Shown: positions 1 through 10,668 of the stretch, piece after piece | How positions within the stretch are numbered: the stretch's first letter is position 1 | Layout: every line of letters starts with the position of its first letter | Source of the DNA: Gonatopus flavifemur | Taxonomy: Eukaryota; Arthropoda; Insecta; Hymenoptera; Dryinidae | Direction of reading: 5' to 3' | DNA: 64,000 nucleotides | NCBI GenBank assembly: GCA_018340375.1 | Contig: JAFFJZ010000002.1 | Location: forward strand, 16,572,001-16,636,000 | Translations under genes and position numbers: made by a program | Notes under the pieces: generated by a model | The model's input: only the letters and a program-made list of their open reading frames with translations | Databases searched by the model: none | Told to the model about the DNA's origin: nothing

Positions 1-83
1 GCTTTTTTTATTCAACTTCAGGGAGCAAAAAAACGTTGAAAAATTGGTACTTCGAGTTCCCAGATTCGCCTTCTTGTTAATTT

Positions 84-672
84 CAGGGCATATTATAAGG
101 GTCAGTTCTTACCAAAAGGTTAGTTCTGAAAGAAAACGATCAGTTCTACAACGTAAAAACGGTTAGTTCTTAAAAAATGACCTAATGTTCAGTGACATTT
201 TCTCTTCTTTCTTTTTTTCTTTTTCAATCGAGTATCCAATATTGCCCTCCCTGGTTAAACGAACCAATTGATTCTCGCCAAATCTCATTGAATCTTGCAC
301 AATGTTCTGACCAAATCCTATTCAACCATTGTCAATGAGATTCAGTCAGCTTAGTGTATTTTTTCAATGTAATTTTGATTGAACCTTGTCAAATTTGATT
401 GAATCCTGCGCAATGTTCTGACTGAATCCTCTTAAATTTAATTTCGTCGGATTCTATGGATTTCTTCAACAAGGGCTGTAACAGAATGAGCCTTTTGCCT
501 CATATCAAGGGGTATAGTGAGTTCAGAAGCGATATTAATTCTAAAAAAATAAGACTTCATGCCAAAAGTAAGATTATGCAAGTACTTGTCACACAAATGT
601 TTTCCTTTTTTTTTTAGAAATCGAGTATCCAGCGTTTCGGTTAGTTCTCAAATTTTCTTAGAATATGCCCTG
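84..672. mobile_element. hAT-type non-autonomous element, copy 1
   Basis: Ends CAGGGCATATTATAAGGGTC and the inverse CAGGGCATATTCTAAG. Flanking 8-mers gttaattt (76-83) and gttaactt (673-680) match at 7 of 8. The same family occurs at 51327-51706 and, inverted, 52612-53199. Relative to those copies, about 235 bp starting near 240 is inserted material. Confidence 0.8.
240..477. mobile_element. CCCTGnTTAAAGAA-family palindromic MITE nested in hAT copy 1
   Basis: Compared with the two other hAT copies, this block beginning ccctggttaaacgaacc and ending near ttcttcaacaagggctgt is extra. It shares ends and internal GATTCTCGCCAAATC-like motifs with repeats at 2430, 9652, 22808 and 23309. Confidence 0.6.
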
Positions 673-1140
673 GTTAACTTTCTACTCTTTATCGCAAAAG
701 TAGGTATAAGCTCCAACAAATATCATATATTTTATAAATCTGTTTACAAATTTCCTTTCAGATAATTTTTCAAAGTACCACAGTTCCCACCATCGAGACA
801 CCTCTTGAATTTTGAATATTTTCTTGTATATTTCAACAGTTAATAAATATATGTACAAAATTTGACATTGATATCTACTTCCGTCTTTCAGGAAGACATT
901 CCTGAACAACGAGTCATTTTAGGTCGCTTGATAAGAACCTCCCCTCAACGAAATTTGAATATGAGAACAATAATGTCATTTTTTTAAGAAACATTGCCGT
1001 CGATGGAAAAAAAAATGTGAAACTACGTTTGAATCGTTTATAGAAACGAAATTTAACAATCAGATGAACCATGGGTGTTTATCTACTCAAATTGATTTCT
1101 GGAAACTGGAAAAATCATTTACGGAGCAAAAAGATTTTAA

Positions 1141-1426
1141 CCCTCTGGGGATACACTGGGCCAAAATGACGCATCCTTCATTTCGAAAAGTTGTATATCT
1201 CTGAAAAAGTACATTTAAATTTCTTCAAATATTGACAAAACTATCAACTTTAGAGCGAAGCGGGTCTAGTTCATTCGTCATCTGCAGACTTCGGCGATGA
1301 ATTTCAGAACAAAAAACATTGCTTTACGATGTTTTGAAGCCGAGATATGAGCGCTAAAAAACACTTGGGTCAAACTGACCCGGTGTATCCCATGTGTGAG
1401 GAAACTATAAGTGTATTCCCACAGGG
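1141..1426. mobile_element. piggyBac-like MITE
   Basis: TTAA target duplications (1137-1140 and 1427-1430) flank ends CCCTCTGGGGATACACTGGG and the inverse CCCTGTGGGAATACACTTAT. TTAA plus CCCT termini define piggyBac-type elements. It is 286 bp and non-coding; internal GGGTCAAACTGACCC is itself palindromic. Confidence 0.8.
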
Positions 1427-1430
1427 TTAA

Positions 1431-2402
1431 GTCTCCAACAGCTAAGTATTTCGTTGTTCGATTATCAATTCGTTTCAATCAACGATTCAGACTCCAGCAA
1501 CATTGAAACGTCTATAAACTAGAGTAGCGAACAAAAATGCTCTTAATGTTTTCAATGTGAGTGTAATACTTTCGTGAATGCATAGTCCCAGCCAAATGCA
1601 ATTGTTAATTAATGATTCCATTTGTTTCAAATCCCTTCTCTAATTAATCTTCTGTTAATAGAATTTGAATAAAAGATTCTTCAGGTTCCACAGAATTTCG
1701 TTGCTATTAATCCTAATCGCGCATATATATTATAGATTTCACGGTTGAAAATCAGAAACACCCAAATAATGAGCAAAAGAGTAGGTCAAGGACGTGTATA
1801 ATGGGAAACTACCTGTTTTGAATCCATTCAAAGAGGATGAGATATTAGATTTGACTCAGGATTACTCATTTTCTCTTTTCACTCTTTTTTTCTACTGAGA
1901 TTTGATATTAATTCTATGTTCGCTTGGAATTAAGCATTGAATGGAGATTTCATCTACTGAAATTGCTGTTCATAATACACATTTCGAATTATTGCATGTT
2001 TAATCGCTTCCGAACAAACATCGAATACGTATTTTTGGATTTAATCCCTTTCGTTCTATTTATAGAATATATATTTCACAATTTATCATTCGAATTTCTA
2101 TGAGATGCTCTGTAATGGAAAAAAAACAAACAAACACATTCTTGTTGTTGAAATTGATTTGAAATTCAATATTCGTTCTGAATATGCATTTATATTGAGA
2201 ATGCGATGTTGTACAGAGTTGAATGATGAAGAGTTCGATAAGTTATTAAAAAAAGCTCATTGATCATTGTTTCTCGAATCATTCTAGCAATTCTTCGCCC
2301 GTATAAAAGTGTCTTGCTTTTGCCAATGCTGACAATAGAATAATAGCGCGGGGCAAGACCGATGGCTTGGTTTCGATTGAAACAAACAAGTACTCATTGC
2401 TG
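1431..2402. other. AT-rich stretch without recognisable gene
   Basis: No convincing coding exon, RNA gene or bounded repeat was seen. Around 2310-2390 the CCAATGCTGACAATAGAAT-like text matches the right part of the repeat near 16600-16640, so at least this part is old repeat. Confidence 0.5.
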
Positions 2403-2645
2403 GCGTTTCAATGGGCCGCTAGTGGTCCTCCCTGCTTAAAGAATCTCATCGAACCGATTGATTCTCATTAATTCCGATACAGAAAACCGATTCAAACCCA
2501 TTGAAAACTGATTTTCAATGGTTTTGAATCAGTTTCCTGCATCAGAATCAATGAGAATCAATCGGTTCGATGAGATTCTTCAAGCAGGGCTGTAATGCCA
2601 GTGAAGAACCATTATTGGCCCTTCAAAACGTCTGCAGTCTTGTCT
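2403..2645. repeat. GCGTTTCAATGGGCC repeat interrupted by a MITE
   Basis: GCGTTTCAATGGGCCGCTAG (2404 on) and the later AATGCCAGTGAAGAACC..GGCCCTTCAAAACGTC (2594-2632) align with a continuous copy at about 9002-9080. The intervening block is the palindrome at 2430-2589. The element is itself a weak palindrome (GCGTTTCAATGGGCC / GGCCCTTTGAAAC). Confidence 0.65.
2430..2589. mobile_element. Near-perfect palindromic MITE
   Basis: CCCTGCTTAAAGAATCTCAT to the inverse CCCTGCTTGAAGAATCTCAT over the whole 160 bp, with arms about 75 bp long. Same family as 240-477, 9652, 22808 and 23309. It could fold into a long hairpin. Confidence 0.75.
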
Positions 2646-2928
2646 GCTGAGGAAAGTCTATGTGGGATCAAGTTGATCGATCCTCGACATCACAAAATGC
2701 TGTATCAATATCATTAGTTAATGAAGAAAGTTCACAAAAATGTGTTGGAATTTCCATAGTTGACCCACACAGCACAGAAGTTCAAAAAGAATTCTTGAGA
2801 ATTCATATTGAATTCTTGAAGTCCCAGTTAAGTTCTTGATGAATTTTTCCTGATCTAGGGTGCCGTATTCCTAGCAAAAATCACTCTAGCCACCTCATTG
2901 GTGATATCAAGGCCCTTTCTAGCAACTA

Positions 2929-3548
2929 CACTGGGAACAAAAAACTTGTAAAATTTACATCTCATTGAGTAAATATATGGATAATTGAGAATATAGTGCA
3001 AGTGACCACAATTTCAGTTGACTTTACAACAACGAATGTTAAATATACCACAGCTGATGTGAAATATACCATAGCTGATGTGCATATTACATTGCCTGCG
3101 GTAAAATCAACTAAAAATGTCCTTCCGCAATATGTCTCTCCATTTTCTCGGTTTTGCGCTTTTCTTCTCCATCCTCTGATTCCCATTTATCGCTCTCCAC
3201 ATATGTCTTTTCAAACCAATCCGATAGTTCCTGTCCCATTTCGAGGCTATATTATTGGGTTTCGTAACGCAGGTTTTTTACGGAGTGGGATTGTTAGCCC
3301 CACCCCAACCCACAACCTGGAGGACCAGTCCAGTTTTTGTTCCACGGTAACTATTTCATTTCGCCACTAACCCCCGACGCTGCTGGCTGCAGGGCCGGTG
3401 AGGATCCCCGATTCGCACGGGGCGCACCCGATAGAGGTAACTGGCAAATCCCCCATGGGCGAATAAAAATGTAGTAGCTCGAATTATATTTTTAAATCGT
3501 CCATATATTTACTTAACAAGAGGTAAATTACAACTTTTTTTCTCGGTG
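2929..3548. mobile_element. TA-flanked inverted-repeat element with a GC-rich core
   Basis: Ends CACTGGGAACAAAAAACTTG and the inverse CACCGAGAAAAAAAGTTGTA. Arms diverge but remain alignable for about 60 bp (both hold AGTAAATATATGGA). TA lies on both sides. The core at about 3225-3465 is GC-rich and unlike the AT-rich arms, perhaps captured from another sequence. Confidence 0.65.
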
Positions 3549-3866
3549 TAGCTTCACTGCTACTGCCTTGTAAGGTGCTAGACAACTGCTATAATTATCG
3601 TTACTAGGGATGGAGACTTGCGAATATTCGCACGGAAGTACACTGTAAAACATAATCGAAATTTTCCTGTATACTTTGATCAGAAAATTCCAATCATTGA
3701 TTGGGAAATCAATTCCCGGTACATTTGTATAAAATTCCTCATAAATTTACCTGAAAATTCCAAATTTTATGGGATTTCTTCTAACATTTCACAGTAAATT
3801 TCCGGACAAGTTCGGAAAATTCCTAACGCATACATATATGTGTTAATTACTTTACATAAATATATA

Positions 3867-4127
3867 CACGGAGGAAAATTTGTAGCAGAGATCCCTATAA
3901 TAATAGCAGTTTTAGGACGCATAAGCGTTCATGAACATTTCTCCTTTAATTTGTGGTAATTTTTCCAAAACTCATAGTAATATGTGTCAGATGCAAAGTT
4001 ATTTCCACCAAAATGAGGTATAGATTGCTTTAATTGAAGGAAAAGTAAACATGAATGCTCATGTGTCCCAAAACTGCCATTATTATGGTGAACCATGCTA
4101 TGCATTTCCCATACGTTTTTCTCAGTG
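3867..4127. mobile_element. TA-flanked MITE
   Basis: Ends CACGGAGGAAAATTTGTAGC and the inverse CACTGAGAAAAACGTATGGG, flanked by TA. Arms share ATAATAGCAGTTTTAGGAC / ATAATGGCAGTTTTGGGAC and CATTCATG. Confidence 0.75.
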
Positions 4128-4129
4128 TA

Positions 4130-5549
4130 CAGCTTCTGATCTGCAACCTGATGTTTCTAAACTCCGTGAATAAATGAAACCCCAGCTGATGAGTGAAATG
4201 CTATCACAAGAAGAACCTGTAAATAGTATCGCAATAAATATTCGACAGTAACATTTATGCTTACGAATTATAAAATTCATCAGAAAATTTTCACTGGAAT
4301 ATTTGCAACCTTCCTCGTGATATCACGATAAATGTATTTAATATCCCCTGTCATAACATAGATGCATGAAAACCAGACTATCCTGTTATTGAGATTCCGT
4401 TAAATATCAAATCCCATGAAAAATTCTTCCATAATTTTTCATATCTCGTATGCAATTTATCAACCGATCCTATGGATTAGAACGTTATTATGAACCAATT
4501 CTTCTCAAGATCTGATGAAACGAGTAACGATCGTTTTGTTTTTAAAGATCACATTCTTCAAAAACTTTTTCAAACTGTAATAATGATTCAATGAGGTTTC
4601 TATAATAAGATATTACAAAAGCACATGAAAATTTGTTCTCGTCTTCGCACGTAATGAAACGATGGGCAATATGAAGACTCTTATCGATATTGTGAGTTAT
4701 GAAAATGATCAAGTACGAAGTTTGATGTTACATGGTGATAATATGTGTCGATCGTACAATCAGGTTTTGCTACTCCTATTGCAATCCTCCAATCTCATTG
4801 GAACTTATTACGAAACACATATAAGTACACGCGCGCATATTTATGAGATGACAACGCACAATAATATATCGAATTTATCGTCCTGAAACTTCATTTCAAA
4901 TACCGAAAGTATATATTTATACATTTAAAGAATGTGTAGATCACAAATGGATATTTTTTTCCCCCGAATCAATATTGATTCCGAATAGAATTGATCAGTT
5001 TCCGATGAACGTGTTATGTGATTTGTCGTCGTTGGAAAACAGTGTATCAATATATATTGCGATGAGTTCATTCATTTCCTCTTTCATTCATGAATTCGAG
5101 GTCTGATAAACAAGCGTTGATCAGATTACCACGAGATACCGACTGTATCTCCATTACATTAAAATATCTTATTAATTATCCAATCGATGGAGTATAATGA
5201 AATTTTGCATGTCATATTTTTTAATTTTTGAACTTTTCAGTAGAAAGTTTCGAACAGGCATTGCCGAATTCCTCGTCACGATGACTATGAGCATCAAAAA
5301 AGGAGAAAAGGAAATGAAGAAGATTTGGAGGAGGAGGTGGAAAAAAGAACAAAACGTCGCAGCTGTTCGCTAGAACGAGTCTTTTGAGATGTTCCTGTGG
5401 TCCAGTGATGATATTAAACACTTGTTCGCACACCGCGATCTCGGAATACCCTCCTCGTTCGCTCGTTGCTGGCTCATTGTGCAATATTGCTCGGGAAAGG
5501 ATGGGACGGGACGCAACGGGACACGAGTGATTTGCTTTCACTGACTCAC
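4130..5549. other. Stretch without a supported gene
   Basis: 4130-5230 is AT-rich with nothing recognisable. About 5240-5549 is GC-richer and lacks stops on the minus strand for 106 codons, but the translation is low-complexity in part (polyproline from GGAGGAGG) and matches no family known to me. If the exon at 5550-5603 is real this would be the start of its intron. Confidence 0.4.
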
Positions 5550-5603
5550 CTTTAACGTGATATTACGATTACCATTAACATTAAATTCAACTGGCATTTT
5601 CAT
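5550..5603 (-). CDS. Candidate first coding exon, possibly of an aldehyde oxidase/xanthine dehydrogenase-like gene
   Basis: On the minus strand an ATG at 5603 opens 18 codons, MKMPVEFNVNGNRNITLK, ending exactly at a strong donor, AAAG|GTGAGT. The peptide resembles the N-terminal strand of the [2Fe-2S] domain of insect aldehyde oxidases and xanthine dehydrogenases (xFxVNGxxxxV). The next exon, with the cysteine cluster, should follow toward lower coordinates. It was not found between 1 and 5549, so it would lie outside the window. Evidence is a short motif plus a splice signal and could be chance. No clear promoter was seen upstream. Confidence 0.22.
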
Positions 5604-5922
5604 CGATTTGCCTAAAATTTAGTGCCCACTCGTTACAGCCCCTCACGAGAGTCCCGATTATTTTGTGTGGGAATGGAATCCAATTTCAGAGATTATCTGA
5701 TATCATTATTATTGGAACACAATACCGTGCATGAATTTCTTTCCTTTTCATTGCATTTATAAGAATATCTGATGTCTATATATCCATCTGTTTAATCGTG
5801 TCATGATTGAGTTTAAAATTCAGGCAAAAGTATCTTATTTTGAGTGTAAAATGAACACAAAAACCAATCGCCGAAACAATGAAAAACACCTTGGATTCAG
5901 TCAATTTTCAAATTGAGACGTA

Positions 5923-6176
5923 CACTGTGAAAAATGATTGTAGAATTTTTTCTCAAAAAATGGTGGCAGCAAAGTTCTTCCATGGATGTGGAATTTCTCA
6001 CCATAATTTGGTGAACTTTTCCTTCATTCGTGGAGGATTCAACACCCAAAAAACGAAATAATTCCTCAAAGTGGTGGAAGAAAAACCTCATTCTTGATGG
6101 AAAAGCAATTCCCCCACGATAAGGGGCCGAAATTAACCAACAGTGTGAAGGAAAATTCCACACATTTTCTACAATG
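5923..6176. mobile_element. TA-flanked MITE
   Basis: Ends CACTGTGAAAAATGATTGTA and the inverse CATTGTAGAAAATGTGTGGA with TA on both sides; 254 bp. Interior GGTGGCAGCAAAG and GGTGGAAGAAAAA blocks relate it to 6293-6500 and 25811-26043. Confidence 0.65.
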
Positions 6177-6292
6177 TAGTCAATTCAAGTTGAATTTTTT
6201 GTAGTAGAGTTCTTATCAGTTCACCAAAAATTCTGAGAGAGTAAGGTGTAGATTTTGAGATTGGATGCTGAAATTTGTAAATGATCTCCATA

Positions 6293-6500
6293 CTATGAAA
6301 AATAAAAGTGAAGTTTCCTCGGAATTTAGTAGCAGCAAAAATCTCCCACTTGGGAAAAAGCCGTTTCTCCTATAATTTGGAGGAACCCTCCTCAATTTGA
6401 GAGGAAATTTCTCACCAAATGGAGAAGAATTCGTCTAGAATATGTGGGGGATTTTTGCTGCCTCCAGATTGGGGGAAAATTCTATATTTACTTTCTACAG
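6293..6500. mobile_element. MITE related to 25811-26043
   Basis: Left CTATGAAAAATAAAAGTG after TA, right inverse CTGTAGAAAGTAAATATAG. Arms hold GCAGCAAAAATCTCCCACTT and its inverse. Ends are eroded. About 6640-7180 beyond it is an AT-rich repeat-like stretch (ACACAAAATTT motifs) without a gene. Confidence 0.55.
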
Positions 6501-7760
6501 TTATCAGAATTGCAATTAGAAGAGCTGATCCATTCGTTGTCTTGTACGAAATTATGTGAAAATTATTGGCGATGAACAAGCGAGCCAGTATACAATGAAA
6601 AATTTTGTGTATTTTCAACACACGTGTATGTTCCAGGAGATCAAACTACAATTTATATCAAATATTAACACAAAAAATTTATGAAATCAACACAAAATGT
6701 TAAATTTACACTGAAAATCTTTCAATTTGAGAATTTTATACGTTGTTTTCAACACAAATTCTGAGTGGACTTTCTGTAACACAAAATTTTTCGCCGAATT
6801 ATGATAAAAACAATCGGGCTGTTACTGCACCTTTACCATTTCTCAATGGGTGCCATTTGTCTGGCAAATATCAAATAACGCGGCACTGTTGGAAAAATTT
6901 GCGAATTTGATACTCAAAATTTGGACGCAATTAACACAACATATATTTGTGTTTGGAATTCACTATAGATTTTAAGAGAATTCAAAGAAAATTTGGTATA
7001 ATCATTTTGAGGGGTTCAAATTTTCATTCATTTGAGGGTTTCATATACAGTTCAAATTTTCAAAAAATTGATTTTTTTTATTTCATTTTCGTAATTTACA
7101 TAAATTCAAGTATACACACAGAAAACTCCAAGTCAATTCGGCGATTATTGTCCAAGTTACACGCATATTTGTAAAATTTTTCTACTCCATGTCAAGTGCT
7201 TTTAAAACTTTGAATGCGTTTTTCTCCAAACTGTGTTTTCAAAGTCGGTGACCAAGATTTCTCGAAAACGGCTGCATCGATCAGTCTCAAACTTCAACAC
7301 GAGCTTGTTGACTATATTTTTCAGTAATTAATCGAAGGTTCCTCCTCACCGATGAATATTTTTATTTTTATGTACAAATTAAGGCCAAAATTTTGGCGCA
7401 AAATCGATTTTTATTTTTAGAAGCCGCCATTTCGTCAAAAAATTTTAGTTTGCTTAAGCCTTCGTTTAATCCCTAGATTATGCATTACTTCAACGAAATC
7501 CATTTGGTTTTTTCATTTTAAAAGAGTTAATCTCGAGATATCGTGGTCACCGCAAAACTCTTTTTTTTAGAGGAGCTCCTAAAGATCAGCTATAACAGCT
7601 CTCAAAATCATTATTTTCATAAATAAAGAATATTGAAATACAGGTCAAAGTTATCTCATTATGAGTACAAATTTTTACAATAATCAATTCAACTGTCTAT
7701 TCAGGAAAAATTCTTGAAAAATCGCTTTTTTGCGCCCCTTAACTGTATATAACCCCTTAA

Positions 7761-8466
7761 GGGCTAATATCACCTTGTGACCACGAAATTTTCTGCCATT
7801 TTCTAAAACCTACCACAAACGATAGAAACATATTTGAAATATGGGGATTTGTGCATATGAAAGTGCTAGTCTTTGAGTACCAGAAACACATTTTATTATA
7901 TTTTTACAATGCAAAATGGTGGCATATCAGCTTATTCAAAATAACTCTGTTAATTTATATGGGCGTACCGCTACAGGTTATAATTATGAATGCGGAACAA
8001 AAAACTGAAAAGTTTCTCAAAATATAGTCCAAAATGTAGCGAATGTCGTAGGGTTTTTCCGAAAAACTGATTTTGAAGGAAATCGCATTGATTTGAATTT
8101 TTCTCGATTTTTTCTTTGTTGAACCAATCGAAAATCCCTCATAAAATCTGTCGTATTCAATTTATCAAAAAAATCCCACGATGTTTGCTAGATTTTGAAC
8201 TACATTTTGAGAAACTTTTCATTTTTTCGTCTTACATTCATAATTGTGACCTATAGCGGTACGGCCATGTGAATTAACAGAGTTATTTTGAATGTGCTGA
8301 TATGCCGCCATTTTGTGATGTAAAAATATGATAAAATGTGTCTCTGGTACTCAAAGACTAGTACTTTCATATGCACAAAGCCCCATATTTCGAAAATGTT
8401 TCCATCATTTGTGGTAAGTCTTAGAAAATGGCAAAAAATTTCGTGGACACAAGGTGATATTGACCC
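7761..8466. repeat. Long foldback element at a TTAA site, copy 1
   Basis: Left flank TTAA (7757-7760), then GGGCTAATATCACCTTGTG. Arms of over 300 bp pair across the element, sharing the GCATATGAAAGTGCTAGTCT / GCATATGAAAGTACTAGTCT block, CTCTGTTAATT and GTACCGCTACAGG-like text. The right end inverts to GGGTCAATATCACCTTGTG. Related copies: 27199-27806 (truncated) and 57730-58446. A transcript would fold into a long hairpin. Confidence 0.75.
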
Positions 8467-8651
8467 TCAGAGAATACCGTGTTTGAATTTCGATAACATT
8501 GTGGGAAATCTGATACAAAAATATGTTATGTTAAGTACTTACCTTAGCAAAAAGGATTATAGCGATTGTCCAGTAACTTTGAAGGCGCTTGTAGTGGAGC
8601 TAGTCACTAGAAACCCTACAAACAATGATTACTACCCTGATGGGCTACTGA

Positions 8652-8965
8652 GACAAATGGTGGACATTGGATGAATGTCCGGAATTTTAAGCAGGTGGAC
8701 ATCGGTTGGACAACAACTGGACAACGATTGGACATTGCGAGACAGTTTTGGATGCGTTTCAGACATGCCAGGACACGCTAGACAAATCATGGACACTTTT
8801 CGGACATACAGATAAGAAGGTTCAGACGCGTTTTGGACAAACGATAGACATTGAATTCGACTTTGTCTAGAATTTTGAATGAATGGACATAAACAGACAT
8901 CGTGGACATGTTTTGGATAATATTCAGACATATTTGGACATCATAGACTCTTTTCAGACAAAGTT
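8652..8965 (+). repeat. Degenerate GGACA tandem array (period about 11-12 nt)
   Basis: GGACA or AGACA recurs some 25 times at roughly 11-13-base spacing, as in TTGGACAACAACTGGACAAC. It looks like a decayed short-period satellite. No protein is credible here. Confidence 0.7.
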
Positions 8966-8997
8966 TGGATGTCCCAAGCTTGTCCATTCGCCCATTA

Positions 8998-9125
8998 GGG
9001 TAGCGTTTCAATGGGCCGTTGATGGTCCGGCAATGCCGTTGAAGAGCCGTCACTGGCCCTTTGAAACACCAGCAGTCGTGTTTGCTGGGAAGGGCCTTGA
9101 CATTAACTATAAGATCGCTAGAATT
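8998..9125. repeat. GCGTTTCAATGGGCC repeat, uninterrupted copy
   Basis: Contiguous version of the repeat split at 2403-2645. Left TAGCGTTTCAATGGGCCGTT and right GGCCCTTTGAAACACC form an imperfect hairpin. It provides the empty-site comparison for the 2430 MITE. Confidence 0.6.
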
Positions 9126-9640
9126 ATTTCCGCTGCACTGAGAGAAATCGCTTAGTTGCGTGAGCAAAAATACTTTAATTGATAATCTTTTGGTTCGTTT
9201 GAATAAACCTTGATGTGATACAAATAAAAATTTATTTCCGTTAGCAAAAACAATAATTTGACGTCAGTAGCATAAATAATTTATTTGTGAGAACTAACAA
9301 AGTATGCGCGTTGAAAGAATTCTTTCATTTCAAAAATGTTCATTCAACGCAAGTTGAAATATTTATTCGAATGAGTTCTTTGGCAAATAGAATCTGAATT
9401 CGCATGCGCTGACTACCGTTTCATCATTTTCAATTGTTTTATCGGCATTTCCACCCATGGAGGTATGAATATCTGGAGGGAACCTAGTGACAAATATTTC
9501 GCTAAAAAGACGGATGATTGGTCTCCCAATTTAACTAATAATAAACAAAATGATCAAAATATTACACACATAAACATTGACAAACATAATCCTTCCGAAT
9601 CATTTATTATATTCTAATTTTGATGTATCGTGCAATTTAA
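9126..9640. other. AT-rich stretch, no gene seen
   Basis: Contains GACGTCA..AATAATTTATTTGTGAGA text that recurs near 10783-10806, so partly old repeat. Nothing else recognised. Confidence 0.4.
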
Positions 9641-9651
9641 TTATTATTCCT

Positions 9652-9890
9652 GGTTAAGTAAACCTATAAAACCTAATCGAATTGGTTGAATAAGATTTGG
9701 CGAGAAGTTAATACACTTTTCAATGGGATTTTATAACACGCTTTGGAGTTTTAATTGAAAAAGTTCATTAAATGTAACTTAACCTGATTCAAAATGTTTC
9801 AACTGACTTCAACTTGAAGATTATAAAAGATTCTACGATATACGGGGTAAGATTCAATGAGTTTCTTTAACTAGCGCTGTGGTTGTGAGT
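9652..9890. mobile_element. CCCTGnTTAAAGAA-family MITE, eroded copy
   Basis: Begins TTCCTGGTTAAGTAAACC and ends near GTTTCTTTAACTAGCGCTGT. Shares AGATTTGGCGAGAA with the inverse of the 240 copy. Confidence 0.5.
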
Positions 9891-10540
9891 TCGTATTATT
9901 GCAAAGAAACTCATTTAAAAGTAGCACAATAGAATTCACGAATCATCATTTTGAGACCCACGTTAGGGCTTACGCCAAGTAGTGGAATTAAAATTGGTGA
10001 GTCTTATTGCATCAGTTACAAATAATTTCAACGAAACAAATTCTTTTGCTTGAGTCTTATTTTCAATATCTCCTAAATTTTTTAATTTAGTTTACACTCG
10101 CGATAACTTTTTGAATTGGAAACCCCTTGGTTTCAGTATTTTATGGCTTTTCTGTTTTTTTTAAATTGAATTTTCCGAGAATACATCAAGAAATAAAGAA
10201 TAAAAATTTTATTTCATCATCAAATCATATTTGAAAATCCCTCACATTTATTCAATATCTAAATAACGCCGGAGCAGATGAATATGGCTGCCCTACGATC
10301 CCCTTTTGTCTCTAATGGGATTCCCTTCATCCAAGTATCCCATCCTATGCTCCTTTCAGTTATTTATACCTCCATGTTTCCACCCATGCCCAATTTTGAA
10401 CATGTCTGCAACCGCGTGCAATGATGATGCGGAATTTTGGATTTTATTTTTGGAAGAATACATTACTCCATAGCAAAAGTGTTCAAGTGGAAATCCAACA
10501 AATTTTTCTGAATCCCTCTTGACTAAAATATCCTCAGTAG

Positions 10541-10668
10541 AAATCACTTCAGTTATTCTCTAGGCCTCGCAAGACCTTAAGATGCCCTTGTGAGGGACTT
10601 TCAAGGCCCAGCAAGGCTTATAATAACCTAGGAAAATTACTGGACTCATTTCTAGTGAGGTTGTTTGG
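10541..10668. repeat. TCTAGGCCTCGCAAG palindromic repeat, copy 1
   Basis: CTCTAGGCCTCGCAAGACC..CTTGTGAGGG..GCAAGGCTTATAATAACCTAG. Related copies lie at 38720-38842 and 56565-56640. 10669-12430 shows no recognisable gene or bounded element. Confidence 0.5.

Noticed and set aside
2996..3370. 124-codon plus-strand frame with repeated YTTADVKYT-like text
   Set aside because: Falls inside the inverted-repeat element 2929-3548; the repetition reflects short DNA repeats, and no family is recognisable.
5221..5541. 106-codon minus-strand frame
   Set aside because: Partly low complexity, no known domain, and placed where the candidate exon at 5550-5603 would have intron.
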